Shown here piece after piece: positions 29,006-37,223 of a stretch of 42,772 nt of DNA (position 1 is the stretch's first letter; every line of letters begins with the position of its first letter). The notes beneath the pieces were generated by a model, which was given only the letters and a program-made list of their open reading frames with translations, was not told where the DNA came from and did not search any database. The position numbers and the translations under genes are program-made. This DNA comes from Candidatus Poribacteria bacterium (lineage in GTDB: Bacteria > Poribacteria > WGA-4E > WGA-3G). The stretch spans positions 1 through 42,772 of the forward strand of contig JAPPBX010000012.1 of NCBI GenBank assembly GCA_026702755.1. Reading direction: 5' to 3'.

Positions 29006-30724
29006 CTACTTCTGGCCGAGCACCTTCAGAAACGCTTCATCATCCTTTACATCTGAAAATTCAGGTGTCTCAAGGAAATTCGGGTAGTATGTATCCTGAT
29101 TATAAGGATTTCTCACATAGTAATCCTGAGCGACTTTTAGATGATGTAAAGTTTTTTCTCTGTCCTTCTCAGAAGCCCAGATGCTTGCGGCAAGTTGGAA
29201 GTGGGCATAATGGTTGTCATCTTCCAAATCAATGGCGGCTTGTAGGAAGTGTTTCGCCTCGTTATACTTCTTTGACCACAACAGACAACAACCGATATCG
29301 TGAGCAAGCCACATAAGGTTGCTGAGATTTACAGGTTGACCCGCATCCAGTTTTTTCAACTCTCCTTCCAGATATGTACGCACTTCCGTAAAAATTTGAT
29401 CGAAACGATCCCAATCTCCCTGTTTACCGTACATGAGAAGTCGATTTTCTTTCACAATCAACCAGAATTGAAAATAATGCTTTGAATCGGGTTCATTGTT
29501 AGCATGTTCTAACTTTTCTATTTCAAGGAGTGCCTCATCGAACCTGTCGTTGCCTCGTAGGACATCTATTCCGGTTTGGAGGAACTCGCCACGACTGAAG
29601 TAACTCACGCCAGGGTTCTCTAATCGTTCAGAGGCGTCATTATAAAGTTGAATCCAGTCATCTATACGATCTTCCGCCGCCCAACATCCAGCTACGCTTA
29701 AAGTGGAGGCAGCCTCCAACACATATTTATCTGGCAAGTGCTGGCACGTCCAACGGTAAAGCCGAGCGTGTTCCTCAATAGCTTCTCGATTTCTTTCAAG
29801 AGAAGCGAGACTGTAAACCAACGCCTCACGCGACCAGAAACGCTCCGTATCATTTGGTGCATCCTCCATATACTTACGGAGTAGAGATATCCGTTTTTCC
29901 ATGCCAAGTTTACCCATATAGGGGTATATTTCATCGGCAGCAAGATGCACCAATTCAGGCGTGATTTCACCCTTAAGGGCATCTTCAATCTCGTTACAGG
30001 CTTCTGTAAGAATATCCGCTCTTGATGCGGGATCGGATTTTACTTGTTCTATGAAGGCATCGAACTTGTTGCGAATTTCTTCTAATTGTCTCATGACGTT
30101 CTCCTTCAGATTATCTGATAATTGTAAATGACCGAAGAATTCTTGATCTAAGAATTCGTGGTCTGTTCGTAAACGCTTTCGCGCGCGTTGGAGTCTACTC
30201 GTAATTGTATTCACCGACACTTCCAAGAGTTTGCCGATCTCTTTCGTTGACATTTCGTCGAGATAGTAGAGTGTTACAACTGCGCGTTCATTCTCTGGAA
30301 GTTTTTCCAAAAGTTTTTGGACAAGTTCATGGTAACGTTCGGTGCTCTCTGTCATCCGCTGTTCCGATATATGATGTGTATAAGAGGATTCCTCGATTTC
30401 TTCCGGGCGTGTGTCCTCCAACGATTGCATCACAAGTTTTTGTTCTTGCTGCCGCTTTTGCTTTCGTAACCAATCAATGCAAAGCCGATTTGCGGTAACA
30501 TGAAGCCACCCGGCAAATTGATTGGGGTTCCTGAGTGTTGGCAGTTTTTTGTATGCCTTAAGGAAGGTGTCTTGCATGATCTCTTCCGCATAGTGGAAAT
30601 CGTTAATCTTTCGCCATGCAAGGGCGTGAATACTCTTTTGGTACTTTTCGACCAAGGTGCTGAATGCAGCGTCGTTGCCCGATAAAATTTCGCGGATCAA
30701 TTGAACATCGTCTCCTCTTTCCAC
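29006..30724 (-). CDS. ECF-type sigma factor fused to a TPR-like domain, copy 1
   Basis: Residues 1-185 of this 572-residue protein form an ECF sigma factor. Region 2 has AAFSTLVEKYQKSIHALAW, AEEIMQDTFLKAYKKLPTL and NQFAGWLHVTANRLCIDWL. Region 4 has LPENERAVVTLYYLDEMSTKEIGKLL and VNTITSRLQRARKRL. The remaining 385 residues are helical with TPR-like spacing (LEIEKLEHAN, WSKKYNEAKHFLQAAIDLED, EKTLHHLKVAQDYY). Such extensions can sense signals or hold the sigma part inactive. The start is GTG at 30724 with AGGAGG seven bases upstream; the frame is open further upstream and, oddly, resembles the second copy there too. No anti-sigma gene is adjacent. A motif shared with copy 2 lies about 120 bp upstream. 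Confidence 0.9.
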   Translation of the reverse strand: MERGDDVQLIREILSGNDAAFSTLVEKYQKSIHALAWRKINDFHYAEEIMQDTFLKAYKKLPTLRNPNQFAGWLHVTANRLCIDWLRKQKRQQEQKLVMQSLEDTRPEEIEESSYTHHISEQRMTESTERYHELVQKLLEKLPENERAVVTLYYLDEMSTKEIGKLLEVSVNTITSRLQRARKRLRTDHEFLDQEFFGHLQLSDNLKENVMRQLEEIRNKFDAFIEQVKSDPASRADILTEACNEIEDALKGEITPELVHLAADEIYPYMGKLGMEKRISLLRKYMEDAPNDTERFWSREALVYSLASLERNREAIEEHARLYRWTCQHLPDKYVLEAASTLSVAGCWAAEDRIDDWIQLYNDASERLENPGVSYFSRGEFLQTGIDVLRGNDRFDEALLEIEKLEHANNEPDSKHYFQFWLIVKENRLLMYGKQGDWDRFDQIFTEVRTYLEGELKKLDAGQPVNLSNLMWLAHDIGCCLLWSKKYNEAKHFLQAAIDLEDDNHYAHFQLAASIWASEKDREKTLHHLKVAQDYYVRNPYNQDTYYPNFLETPEFSDVKDDEAFLKVLGQK

Positions 30725-30841
30725 GGGATTTCCTCCTAATGAACAGATTGGATCGTGTTGCATTCGCCAACATGGTTAATGAAATGTCGGATTTTGTAAA
30801 ATTAAGCAGTCCGATGCGGTTCGCACCTTCTATAATTTAAA

Positions 30842-30868
30842 GACGAAAGTTTGACGAAAAAACGTGCA
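30842..30868 (-). promoter_or_regulatory. Bipartite ECF-like promoter motif, copy 1
   Basis: Minus strand: TGCA (30868-30865), 19 nt, CGTC (30845-30842), followed by TTTAAATTATAGAAGG. Upstream of TGCA there is a conserved AT-rich stretch. It lies about 120 bp before the sigma copy 1 start and matches three other copies in the window. CGTC at the -10 position and this spacing suit ECF promoters; the -35 part is not the classic GGAAC. Confidence 0.65.
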
Positions 30869-30995
30869 TTGGGTCAAAAAAGATGAAAAAATATGAATTT
30901 TTTACGGATGGAACAGCAAAAAGGGCAGGCAGCACAAATACTTTCTGGCGTGCAGTGTCCGAAGAAAAGAACACGCGGAACTTGAAAACTATACG

Positions 30996-32399
30996 CTAAA
31001 CTTCAACGCGTACAAATGCAAGGAACGCTCCGGAGAGAAAAACAACGAAAAACAACGTTAGCAACAGCAGATCTACTGCTGCAGCGTTGAAATCGCGACC
31101 GAGACTGAGCGTATCTTCAAACGTTGGAATTGATTCTGGGCTGATGGGCTTTTTCGACATACCCTCATAAACCCCAATGATATGCGGACTTTCGGGATCG
31201 GCTCTATCCATATCCGAGACGAATTCTCGGTATTCACGGGCATAACGCTGCACGTTCTCCACGAATTGTTGGTGCCGTTCAAACCCAGTGCCAGCAAAAA
31301 CCTCAAGAAGATGCTGGACAAGCACGACTGGTGAGACGCGGGTGACAGAACGCGCCAGTTGAATTTGGGCATGCTGTTGCGCTAAGTATTCGTGGATCAA
31401 ACGTTCCCGCCCCGTCACATCTTTGATAACATATTCACCCGCGAACTCCATTTTTTGCGCTGAATCCTTAGGCATGTCTTGCAAACGAGCCTCGTATTCA
31501 CCCTTAAGTTCACCTACAAATTGCATCGCGCGTTCGTTGAATTCATAATAAGTCATTGATGGTGAAAATCCGCTTGCAATAGAGGCAAGCGTACTCGGCA
31601 TGAAAACCACGAAGGTGACCCACATCAATAGAAGGATCACAAGACTCGCTGCACTCCGCCGCACACGCGACGACACCAACAAACCTAACGCAAGAAACAG
31701 GCACAGGTACAGCATCGCAATGAAAAGGATAACGCCTAAACGGCTCCACGTATCAGTACCAAGTTGGACCTCGCTGGCCGTGGAAATTACCAACAGGTTC
31801 ATCAAAATCGCGAGCACAAACGGGACGCTAATACTGACCAACGCGCCTAAAAATTTCCCAATCAACACGGTATGACGCGGGACAGGGTTTGCCAGCGTCA
31901 AACGGAGTGTCCCATGCTCGCGTTCGCCAGAAATCGAATCAAAGGTGAACAGGATCGCAATGAGACTCAAGACGTACCCGATCACAAACCCCCAATCTAT
32001 TTTGATAGTGTCCGGACGAATATTTTGTCGATTGAGCGTCGCAGGCATATAATCTAACTGCCAGAAGCCTGCTAAGTCATCGGTGGCCCAAGCGTAAAAT
32101 CCGCCGTAGACATTGTCAGCCAAAAAGTCCTCACCGCCATCTGCACAGAAATGGAGAGACGACGGTTTTTTGTAAAGGTATCCAGGACCCACTTGGGCAA
32201 TCAGATACAAACTCGTTCGGGATTTTAAGCGATTCAACGATTCTGTGACGGCATCATGATATTTCTGCATCCGCACAGGATGTTCCTGCAGATGCACAAT
32301 CGCATTGATCAGCATCAAGCCGAGAAGCAATACTGTTGCCAGCGCAAATCGGAGACTATTCAGATTATCATAAATTTCTCGTTTCGCAATATGCCACAT
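30996..32399 (-). CDS. ABC-2 type permease, family B, copy 3
   Basis: This 467-residue protein is a third member of family B: AKREIYDNLNSLRFALAT, SGEREHGTLRLTLANPVPRH, SPVVLVQHLLEVFAGTGFERH in the soluble region, and FVRVEV at the end. Membrane layout is as in B1. It lies downstream of A3 on the same strand with 154 bp of inverted repeat between. It is nearer to B1 than to B2 in several segments, for example LLGLMLINAIVHL and the SGF-containing tail of the fifth segment; this is an impression, not a measured value. Confidence 0.88.
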   Translation of the reverse strand: MWHIAKREIYDNLNSLRFALATVLLLGLMLINAIVHLQEHPVRMQKYHDAVTESLNRLKSRTSLYLIAQVGPGYLYKKPSSLHFCADGGEDFLADNVYGGFYAWATDDLAGFWQLDYMPATLNRQNIRPDTIKIDWGFVIGYVLSLIAILFTFDSISGEREHGTLRLTLANPVPRHTVLIGKFLGALVSISVPFVLAILMNLLVISTASEVQLGTDTWSRLGVILFIAMLYLCLFLALGLLVSSRVRRSAASLVILLLMWVTFVVFMPSTLASIASGFSPSMTYYEFNERAMQFVGELKGEYEARLQDMPKDSAQKMEFAGEYVIKDVTGRERLIHEYLAQQHAQIQLARSVTRVSPVVLVQHLLEVFAGTGFERHQQFVENVQRYAREYREFVSDMDRADPESPHIIGVYEGMSKKPISPESIPTFEDTLSLGRDFNAAAVDLLLLTLFFVVFLSGAFLAFVRVEV

Positions 32400-32553
32400 T
32401 GGTTATCAGTCCTCAGTTATCAGTTTTCAGAAGATTGGTTATAGGTTATAAGTGGTAGGTTATAAGTAAAGAGCGGTGTTTTGCTTGGGTGTTCTTCGCG
32501 GAGTCCCTGAACCCTCTTAACTTATAACTTATAACTGTTAACTTATAACTATT
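32400..32553. repeat. Inverted-repeat element between A3 and B3
   Basis: GGTTATAAGT (32444-32453) and ACTTATAACT (32541-32550) are near-perfect inverted repeats, with further TTATAA(C/G) and TTATCAGT units inside and outside. The A3 end reads GTGTAGAATAGTTAT, like GTGTAGAATAGTTGT at A2, whereas A1 reads GTGTAGAATGGTTTGG directly into B1. The same junction therefore carries extra repeat DNA in two of three pairs. Confidence 0.6.
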
Positions 32554-34077
32554 CTACACTTCACTTCTTTGGAAAACCAGAAATATCCCGATGAATAGGA
32601 CGAGGTTGATTATCAACAGTAGAAAAATATCTGTAAACGCACGTGCTGCATTTATTTGGACATCGCTTCTCTGAAAAGAAAACTGAGGTAAACTGTCCCA
32701 ATCCACCGCGCCCTTGTCGGCAGAAAACCATTGTTGCGATCCGAAAGCGTCCTTATCATAGTAATAATCTATCAAGGTCCGTCGGTGCCTTCGCGCCGCT
32801 TCAAAAAAATCTCTGAGTCCGCGCAAGTCTGTCCCCGCCCACGCTTGCGTTGCAGCGTCGTACATCCCGACTGGTGAACCTCTCAAGAGGATGCGATCGA
32901 CAATCGCTGGTTGAACGAAGATAGTTTCGAGTGCCTGTTTTCGGACAAGCCATGCGCGTTCTGCGGTGTTGATGATCTGCGGTCCGAGGAAGCGGTAATA
33001 ATCCTGTGCGTGTGGTATTTGCGGTTTGGATGCTTCACTAAGTTCCTCAATGTATGAAACAGCGTGGTAATCATACCTAAGTGTTGATGAATCTTTATGA
33101 AAGTATTCGTCACTTGATCCCCATATCCAATTCGGATCTGCGTCTACCATACCAAAATCCGGATCTTCCCCTGGAAAGGCATCATTCGCAAGGAAGTGCT
33201 TTCGCTCTCTGTCGAATGCCTCCCATATCTGTTTGATTTCCTCGTAAGCGGATACCATACGTGGTTGAGAAGTCTGCGGAGGGGCAATCGCGGCGAGAAC
33301 CGCGTTTGGATACACCAACACCCAAAATCCCCAGACAAACATAGCAAGCATCAGCGCAGTACCGGTTCTGCGGGTTACTGCTGAAATTAGCATGCCGATG
33401 AGGTAGAATACCGACAGATAGACAATTGAACTCAATATAATCCCACCGATACGGAGGAAATCACCCATACTCAGAGAAATGAACGTGGATGTTGTCAGCA
33501 AAATAACCGCGAGGAGTAGACTTATCAGCAACGGAACAAGCAAGCAGAGCATCGCACTGATATATTTCGCAAGCAGGATTTGACCGCGACGCACCGGATG
33601 CGTTAGCACCAAACGCAATGTGCCACGCTCGCGTTCCCCAGCAATGGCATCGTAGGCGAAAATAAGTGCTATGAGGCTCAGAACGACCTCAAAAATAAAA
33701 ACAATATCAATCGAAGTGAAGAGGTTGAGAAGTGGATTCGTCAATTTATACGTTCCAGTATCCCACAGCGTCGGCACAAAACTGTGAGATATCCAAATCT
33801 CGTTGCCCAGCCGTTTATCCAACCCGACATTGAAAATACTCAACGGATTTGGTGGACGGGCAACGTTCAATCTTCCACCCGAATAGGTTTTCCATCCCTG
33901 TGAGCGCCGATCCTCGGTTTTGAGAGCCGTGTTGTAAGCGGCTAACCGTCGCTCGTAATCCTTGATAAGCACAAAGGTGTTGGCGACAACAAGCAACAAC
34001 ATAATTAAGACTGCTGCAGCGAAGCGGAACGTCATTAGGTTATCGAGGAGTTCTCGGCGGATGAGCGTTGTTAGCAT
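32554..34077 (-). CDS. ABC-2 type permease, family A, copy 3
   Basis: This 507-residue protein is a third family A member: RRELLDNLMTFRFAAAVLIM, PNPLSIFNVGLDKRLGNE, AGERERGTLRLVLTHPVRRG, SPVGMYDAATQAWAGTDL, and FQRSEV at the end. It is very close to A1 in the first half. The ATG at 34077 is 12 bp after the stop of sigma copy 2, with AAGGAAG between, so sigma copy 2 and A3 are probably translated from one transcript. This is the clearest physical link between the sigma fusions and the permeases. Confidence 0.89.
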   Translation of the reverse strand: MLTTLIRRELLDNLMTFRFAAAVLIMLLLVVANTFVLIKDYERRLAAYNTALKTEDRRSQGWKTYSGGRLNVARPPNPLSIFNVGLDKRLGNEIWISHSFVPTLWDTGTYKLTNPLLNLFTSIDIVFIFEVVLSLIALIFAYDAIAGERERGTLRLVLTHPVRRGQILLAKYISAMLCLLVPLLISLLLAVILLTTSTFISLSMGDFLRIGGIILSSIVYLSVFYLIGMLISAVTRRTGTALMLAMFVWGFWVLVYPNAVLAAIAPPQTSQPRMVSAYEEIKQIWEAFDRERKHFLANDAFPGEDPDFGMVDADPNWIWGSSDEYFHKDSSTLRYDYHAVSYIEELSEASKPQIPHAQDYYRFLGPQIINTAERAWLVRKQALETIFVQPAIVDRILLRGSPVGMYDAATQAWAGTDLRGLRDFFEAARRHRRTLIDYYYDKDAFGSQQWFSADKGAVDWDSLPQFSFQRSDVQINAARAFTDIFLLLIINLVLFIGIFLVFQRSEV

Positions 34078-34089
34078 GAAGTCTTCCTT

Positions 34090-35793
34090 TTACTTCTGCC
34101 CCAGAACCTTCAGAAACTCTGGATCATCCTTAACATCTGAAAATTCGGGAGTCTCAAGAAATTCCGGATAGTAGCTATTCAGATAATTGTAGGTGGTAAC
34201 CACATACTTGTCCTGAGCGACCTTCAAATGGTGTAAAGTCTTCTCTCGATTTTTCTCAGATGCCCAGATGCTCACAGCGAGCATGAAGTGACTATGTTCA
34301 TTCCAATTTTCCAAATCGATGGCGAGTTGTAACAAAGGTTTCGCCTCGTTATACTTCTTCGACCATACCAGACAACAACCAATATTGTGAGCAGCCCAAA
34401 TAAGTTCGTAAGTATTTACAGGAAAACCTGCATCCAGTTTTTTCAACTCTCCTTCAATAAATGTGTTCGTTTCCGTATAGACTTGATCGAGACGATCCCA
34501 ATTTTCCTGTTTGCTATACAACAGCAGTCGATTCTCTCTTATAGCCAACCAGAACCTAAAATAACTCCTCCAACCGGGTTTGCCATTGGCACGTTCCAAC
34601 TTTTCTATTTCAAGAAGTGCCTCCTTTAACCTGTCGTTCCTTCGTAATATCTCTGCTCCGAATTGCAGAAACATGCAACGACTGTACTGACTCACTTCAG
34701 GGTTCTCTAAGCGTTCAGATGCCTCATTGTAAAGTTTAAGCCAGTCATCAATACGACCTTCCGCTTTCCAACAGCCAGCAGTGGTCAGATTGGAAACAAT
34801 CCGCAACACATATTTTTCTGACTGCTTGCATGCCCAACGGTAAAGACGCATCTGCTCCTCAATAGCTTCTCGGTTTCTCCGAAGAAAAGCAAGGCTATGC
34901 ACTAAAGATTTATGCGACCAGTAACGTTCTGTATCATCTGGCGCGTTATCCATATACTTACGGAGTAAAGGCACCCGTTTTTCCATGCCGAGACTACCCA
35001 TACGCGAGTACATATCATCAACTACAAGATGCACCAACTCAGGTGTGATTTCACCCTTAAGCGCATCTTCAATCTCGTTGGCTGCCTCCTTAAGAATATC
35101 CTCTCTTGATGCAGGGTCAGATTTTACTTGTTCCATGAATGCATCGAACTTGCTGCGAAGTTGCGCTAATTGATTCATAATATTCTCCTTCAGGTTATCT
35201 GATAATTCTGAATGACCAAGGAATTCTTGATCTGCTTGTAGACGCTTTCGCGCTCGGTGGAGTCGACTTGCGATTGTGTTGACCGACACCCCCAAGAATT
35301 TGCTGATCTCTTTCGTTGGCATTTCGTCAAGATAGTAGAGTGTTACGACCGTGCGTTCATTTTCTGGCAGTTTTTCCAAAAGTTTTTGGACAAACTCATG
35401 GCAGTACTCCGTTCTCTCTGTCATCCACTGTTCCGACATATAATGTATATAAGAGGATTCCTCGATTTCTTCCAGACGGGCACCCTCCAGCGATTGCATG
35501 GTAGGTTGTTGCTGCCGTATCCGCGTTTGCTTTCGTATCCAATCAATGCAAAGCCGATTTGCCATGACATGGAGCCACCCGGCAAATTGATTTGGATTCT
35601 TGAGGGTCGGAAGTTTTTTGTATGCCTTAAGGAAGACATCTTGCATAATCTCTTCCGCATAGTGATAATCGCCGATCTTCCCCCACACAAGGGTATGAAC
35701 GCTCTTTTGGTACTTTTCGACCAAGGTCCCAAACGCAGCATCATCGCCCAATAAAATTTTGCGGATTAGTTGAACATCGTCTTCTCTTTCCAC
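34090..35793 (-). CDS. ECF-type sigma factor fused to a TPR-like domain, copy 2
   Basis: This 567-residue protein is a paralogue of the protein at 29006, similar over its whole length, including the end (FLETPEFSDVKDD.EFLKVLGQK). The sigma part (1-180) shows AEEIMQDVFLKAYKKLPTL, NQFAGWLHVMANRLCIDWI, LPENERTVVTLYYLDEMPTKEI and VNTIASRLHRARKRL. The C-terminal part is TPR-like. GTG at 35793 has an AGGGGG ribosome site upstream; the frame extends to 35889 without a better start. It heads a unit with A3 (and B3). The ECF-like motif about 120 bp upstream suggests it controls its own gene. What the helical domain senses is unknown. Confidence 0.9.
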   Translation of the reverse strand: MEREDDVQLIRKILLGDDAAFGTLVEKYQKSVHTLVWGKIGDYHYAEEIMQDVFLKAYKKLPTLKNPNQFAGWLHVMANRLCIDWIRKQTRIRQQQPTMQSLEGARLEEIEESSYIHYMSEQWMTERTEYCHEFVQKLLEKLPENERTVVTLYYLDEMPTKEISKFLGVSVNTIASRLHRARKRLQADQEFLGHSELSDNLKENIMNQLAQLRSKFDAFMEQVKSDPASREDILKEAANEIEDALKGEITPELVHLVVDDMYSRMGSLGMEKRVPLLRKYMDNAPDDTERYWSHKSLVHSLAFLRRNREAIEEQMRLYRWACKQSEKYVLRIVSNLTTAGCWKAEGRIDDWLKLYNEASERLENPEVSQYSRCMFLQFGAEILRRNDRLKEALLEIEKLERANGKPGWRSYFRFWLAIRENRLLLYSKQENWDRLDQVYTETNTFIEGELKKLDAGFPVNTYELIWAAHNIGCCLVWSKKYNEAKPLLQLAIDLENWNEHSHFMLAVSIWASEKNREKTLHHLKVAQDKYVVTTYNYLNSYYPEFLETPEFSDVKDDPEFLKVLGQK

Positions 35794-35910
35794 GAAATTT
35801 CCCCCTAATGACCCTATTGGATCGTGTATGCCTTCGCCAAAAAGTTTAATCATAAACCACGTTTTATGCAATAAAACAATATGGGGCAATTTACACCCTC
35901 TATTATTAAA

Positions 35911-35937
35911 GACGAAATTTTGGGCAAAAATCTTGCA
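35911..35937 (-). promoter_or_regulatory. Bipartite ECF-like promoter motif, copy 2
   Basis: Minus strand: TGCA (35937-35934), 19 nt, CGTC (35914-35911), then TTTAATAATAGAGGG. The AT-rich stretch upstream matches copies 1 and 3. It is about 120 bp before the sigma copy 2 start, the same distance as copy 1 from its gene. Confidence 0.65.
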
Positions 35938-36000
35938 TTTTGGGAAAAAAAATGAAAAAACTTGAATTTTTTAGAATTTGTTTTGTGAGTGTCGGGCAAG

Positions 36001-36031
36001 AAAAAAGGGAACCGGTAAAAAACCAGTTCCC
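36001..36031 (-). terminator. Intrinsic terminator of the STAS gene
   Basis: GGGAACCGGT (36007-36016) pairs with ACCAGTTCCC (36022-36031) with one mismatch, around a short A-rich loop. On the minus strand the stem is followed by six T. It lies 28 bp after the STAS stop and is the clearest rho-independent terminator in the window. Confidence 0.8.
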
Positions 36032-36058
36032 TGTGGATATTCTACTGGACTTCGACAG

Positions 36059-36400
36059 CTAAGCTGACAGTCCAGCAACAGCAGCGTCCTCACTGTCGAA
36101 ATGTTCAAACAGATTAACCAAACGACTCAGAACAATGAGATTTTTGATATGTTTCCCGACATTGACGACACCCACGCGTCCTTGTTTTCGGGACGCAGCG
36201 GCGTATGCTTCCATCAAGGGGCCAAGACCTGAACTATCAATCCGATTGACCTGCTCGAAATTGATGAGGATGCGTGGGGTATCAGAAGCCTCTATTTGTG
36301 GCAAAATAACTTCCCGTAAGTCTGATACGGAACGTCCGCTTACCTTTCCAGTGGGTTTCAAAATCGAGATGCCATTTTGCTGGCGAATTTGCGTTGTCAT
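36059..36400 (-). CDS. STAS-domain anti-sigma factor antagonist
   Basis: This 113-residue single-domain STAS protein resembles SpoIIAA/RsbV. The key motif NRIDSSGLGPL (about 53-63) contains the serine pair (56/57) that in this family is phosphorylated by a partner-switching kinase. GISILKPTGKVSG at the start and VLSRLVNLFEHFDSEDAAVAGL at the end also fit. In partner switching the unphosphorylated form frees a sigma factor from its anti-sigma kinase. No such kinase or PP2C phosphatase is seen here. AGGAG precedes the ATG. It lies 118 bp downstream of the 64-residue gene and just upstream of sigma copy 2, so a role in sigma control is plausible but unproven. Confidence 0.9.
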   Translation of the reverse strand: MTTQIRQQNGISILKPTGKVSGRSVSDLREVILPQIEASDTPRILINFEQVNRIDSSGLGPLMEAYAAASRKQGRVGVVNVGKHIKNLIVLSRLVNLFEHFDSEDAAVAGLSA

Positions 36401-36518
36401 TTTTTTCTCCTTTTTTTAGTTGTGGATTTTGTCACTGTTAATTGTTTTTCGATACTATTCAAACGTTCACTTTAAAGATGCGTTGACTTCACCCGAATTC
36501 TATTAAAAAACCTTCTTT

Positions 36519-36713
36519 TTACTTCAAATCTAAGTCTACGTCTGTTTTGAGGCGTTTATGGAGTGTTTCAAAAGACGCTCCCCAATGCCTCTCCTCTGTA
36601 TGAGGATCGCGCTGTTCAGCAGGCACGATAATCTCATTATAGCCGAAAGCAAGGTAACCGATGCCGAAGAGTAACAAACAGACGAGGAGTAGATTAATCA
36701 TTAGGAAACGCAT
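36519..36713 (-). CDS. Small membrane-anchored protein, unknown function
   Basis: This is a 64-residue protein with one N-terminal hydrophobic segment (about 4-24, INLLLVCLLLFGIGYLAFGY) and a charged C-terminal tail of about 40 residues that ends in KRLKTDVDLDLK. AAGGAG eight bases before the ATG supports translation. I do not recognise a family. One ECF-like motif lies about 85 bp upstream (36797-36824) and another 360 bp upstream. It may be co-transcribed with the STAS gene below it. Confidence 0.6.
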   Translation of the reverse strand: MRFLMINLLLVCLLLFGIGYLAFGYNEIIVPAEQRDPHTEERHWGASFETLHKRLKTDVDLDLK

Positions 36714-36796
36714 TTTTTTCTCCTTATTAGAATAGGACTTGCATTTGAATTTGCAAGTGGCAATCTTGCTAAAATTTTACATCCGTTGATTTAAGT

Positions 36797-36824
36797 GACG
36801 CACTTTAGATGTCAAAAGGGTGCA
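36797..36824 (-). promoter_or_regulatory. Bipartite ECF-like promoter motif, copy 4
   Basis: Minus strand: TGCA (36824-36821), 20 nt, CGTC (36800-36797), then ACTTAAATC. It is the most diverged copy, but it keeps the preceding AA and the spacing. It lies about 85 bp before the 64-residue gene. Confidence 0.5.
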
Positions 36825-37075
36825 TTATTTTCAAAACGGGTGTTGAAACCAAATGAACTCAATTTTTCTCCCTTTTGCCTATATAGAGTTCGTTCAGGGA
36901 AAAAAGATAGTAAAAAATTTGTCAAAGGCATTGCTTGCAAGCCAAAGCTTGCTGAAAGTGAGGTTGTTGTTACTACAAATGAGTTCTAAAACAGTTGCAT
37001 TTTTTCATTTAAAATTTTCAGAATATACAAATGTCCAGATGGTTCGTTTACTGTTCATGCTCTCTATTACTTAAA

Positions 37076-37103
37076 GACGAAAACTCGATCAGACAAACGT
37101 GCA
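37076..37103 (-). promoter_or_regulatory. Bipartite ECF-like promoter motif, copy 3
   Basis: Minus strand: TGCA (37103-37100), 20 nt, CGTC (37079-37076), then TTTAAGTAATAGAGAG, with the AT-rich upstream stretch of copies 1 and 2. It points left, towards the 64-residue gene 360 bp away, with no open gene between. The 36714-37223 gap holds no gene that I can support. Confidence 0.55.
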
Positions 37104-37223
37104 TTATGTGCCAAAAATGAAAAAACTGGATTTTTGGGAAGTTGTTCCGCTGTTTTTTACCAATTTTCTTTATCTTGATTTATTTTTTCAGGAGTGGTAA
37201 AATATCTTGAAGGAGACTACTTG

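Noticed and set aside
36795-37074. Small plus-strand open frames in the gap before 37224
   Set aside because: No ribosome sites, unlikely composition, and they overlap the motif copies.
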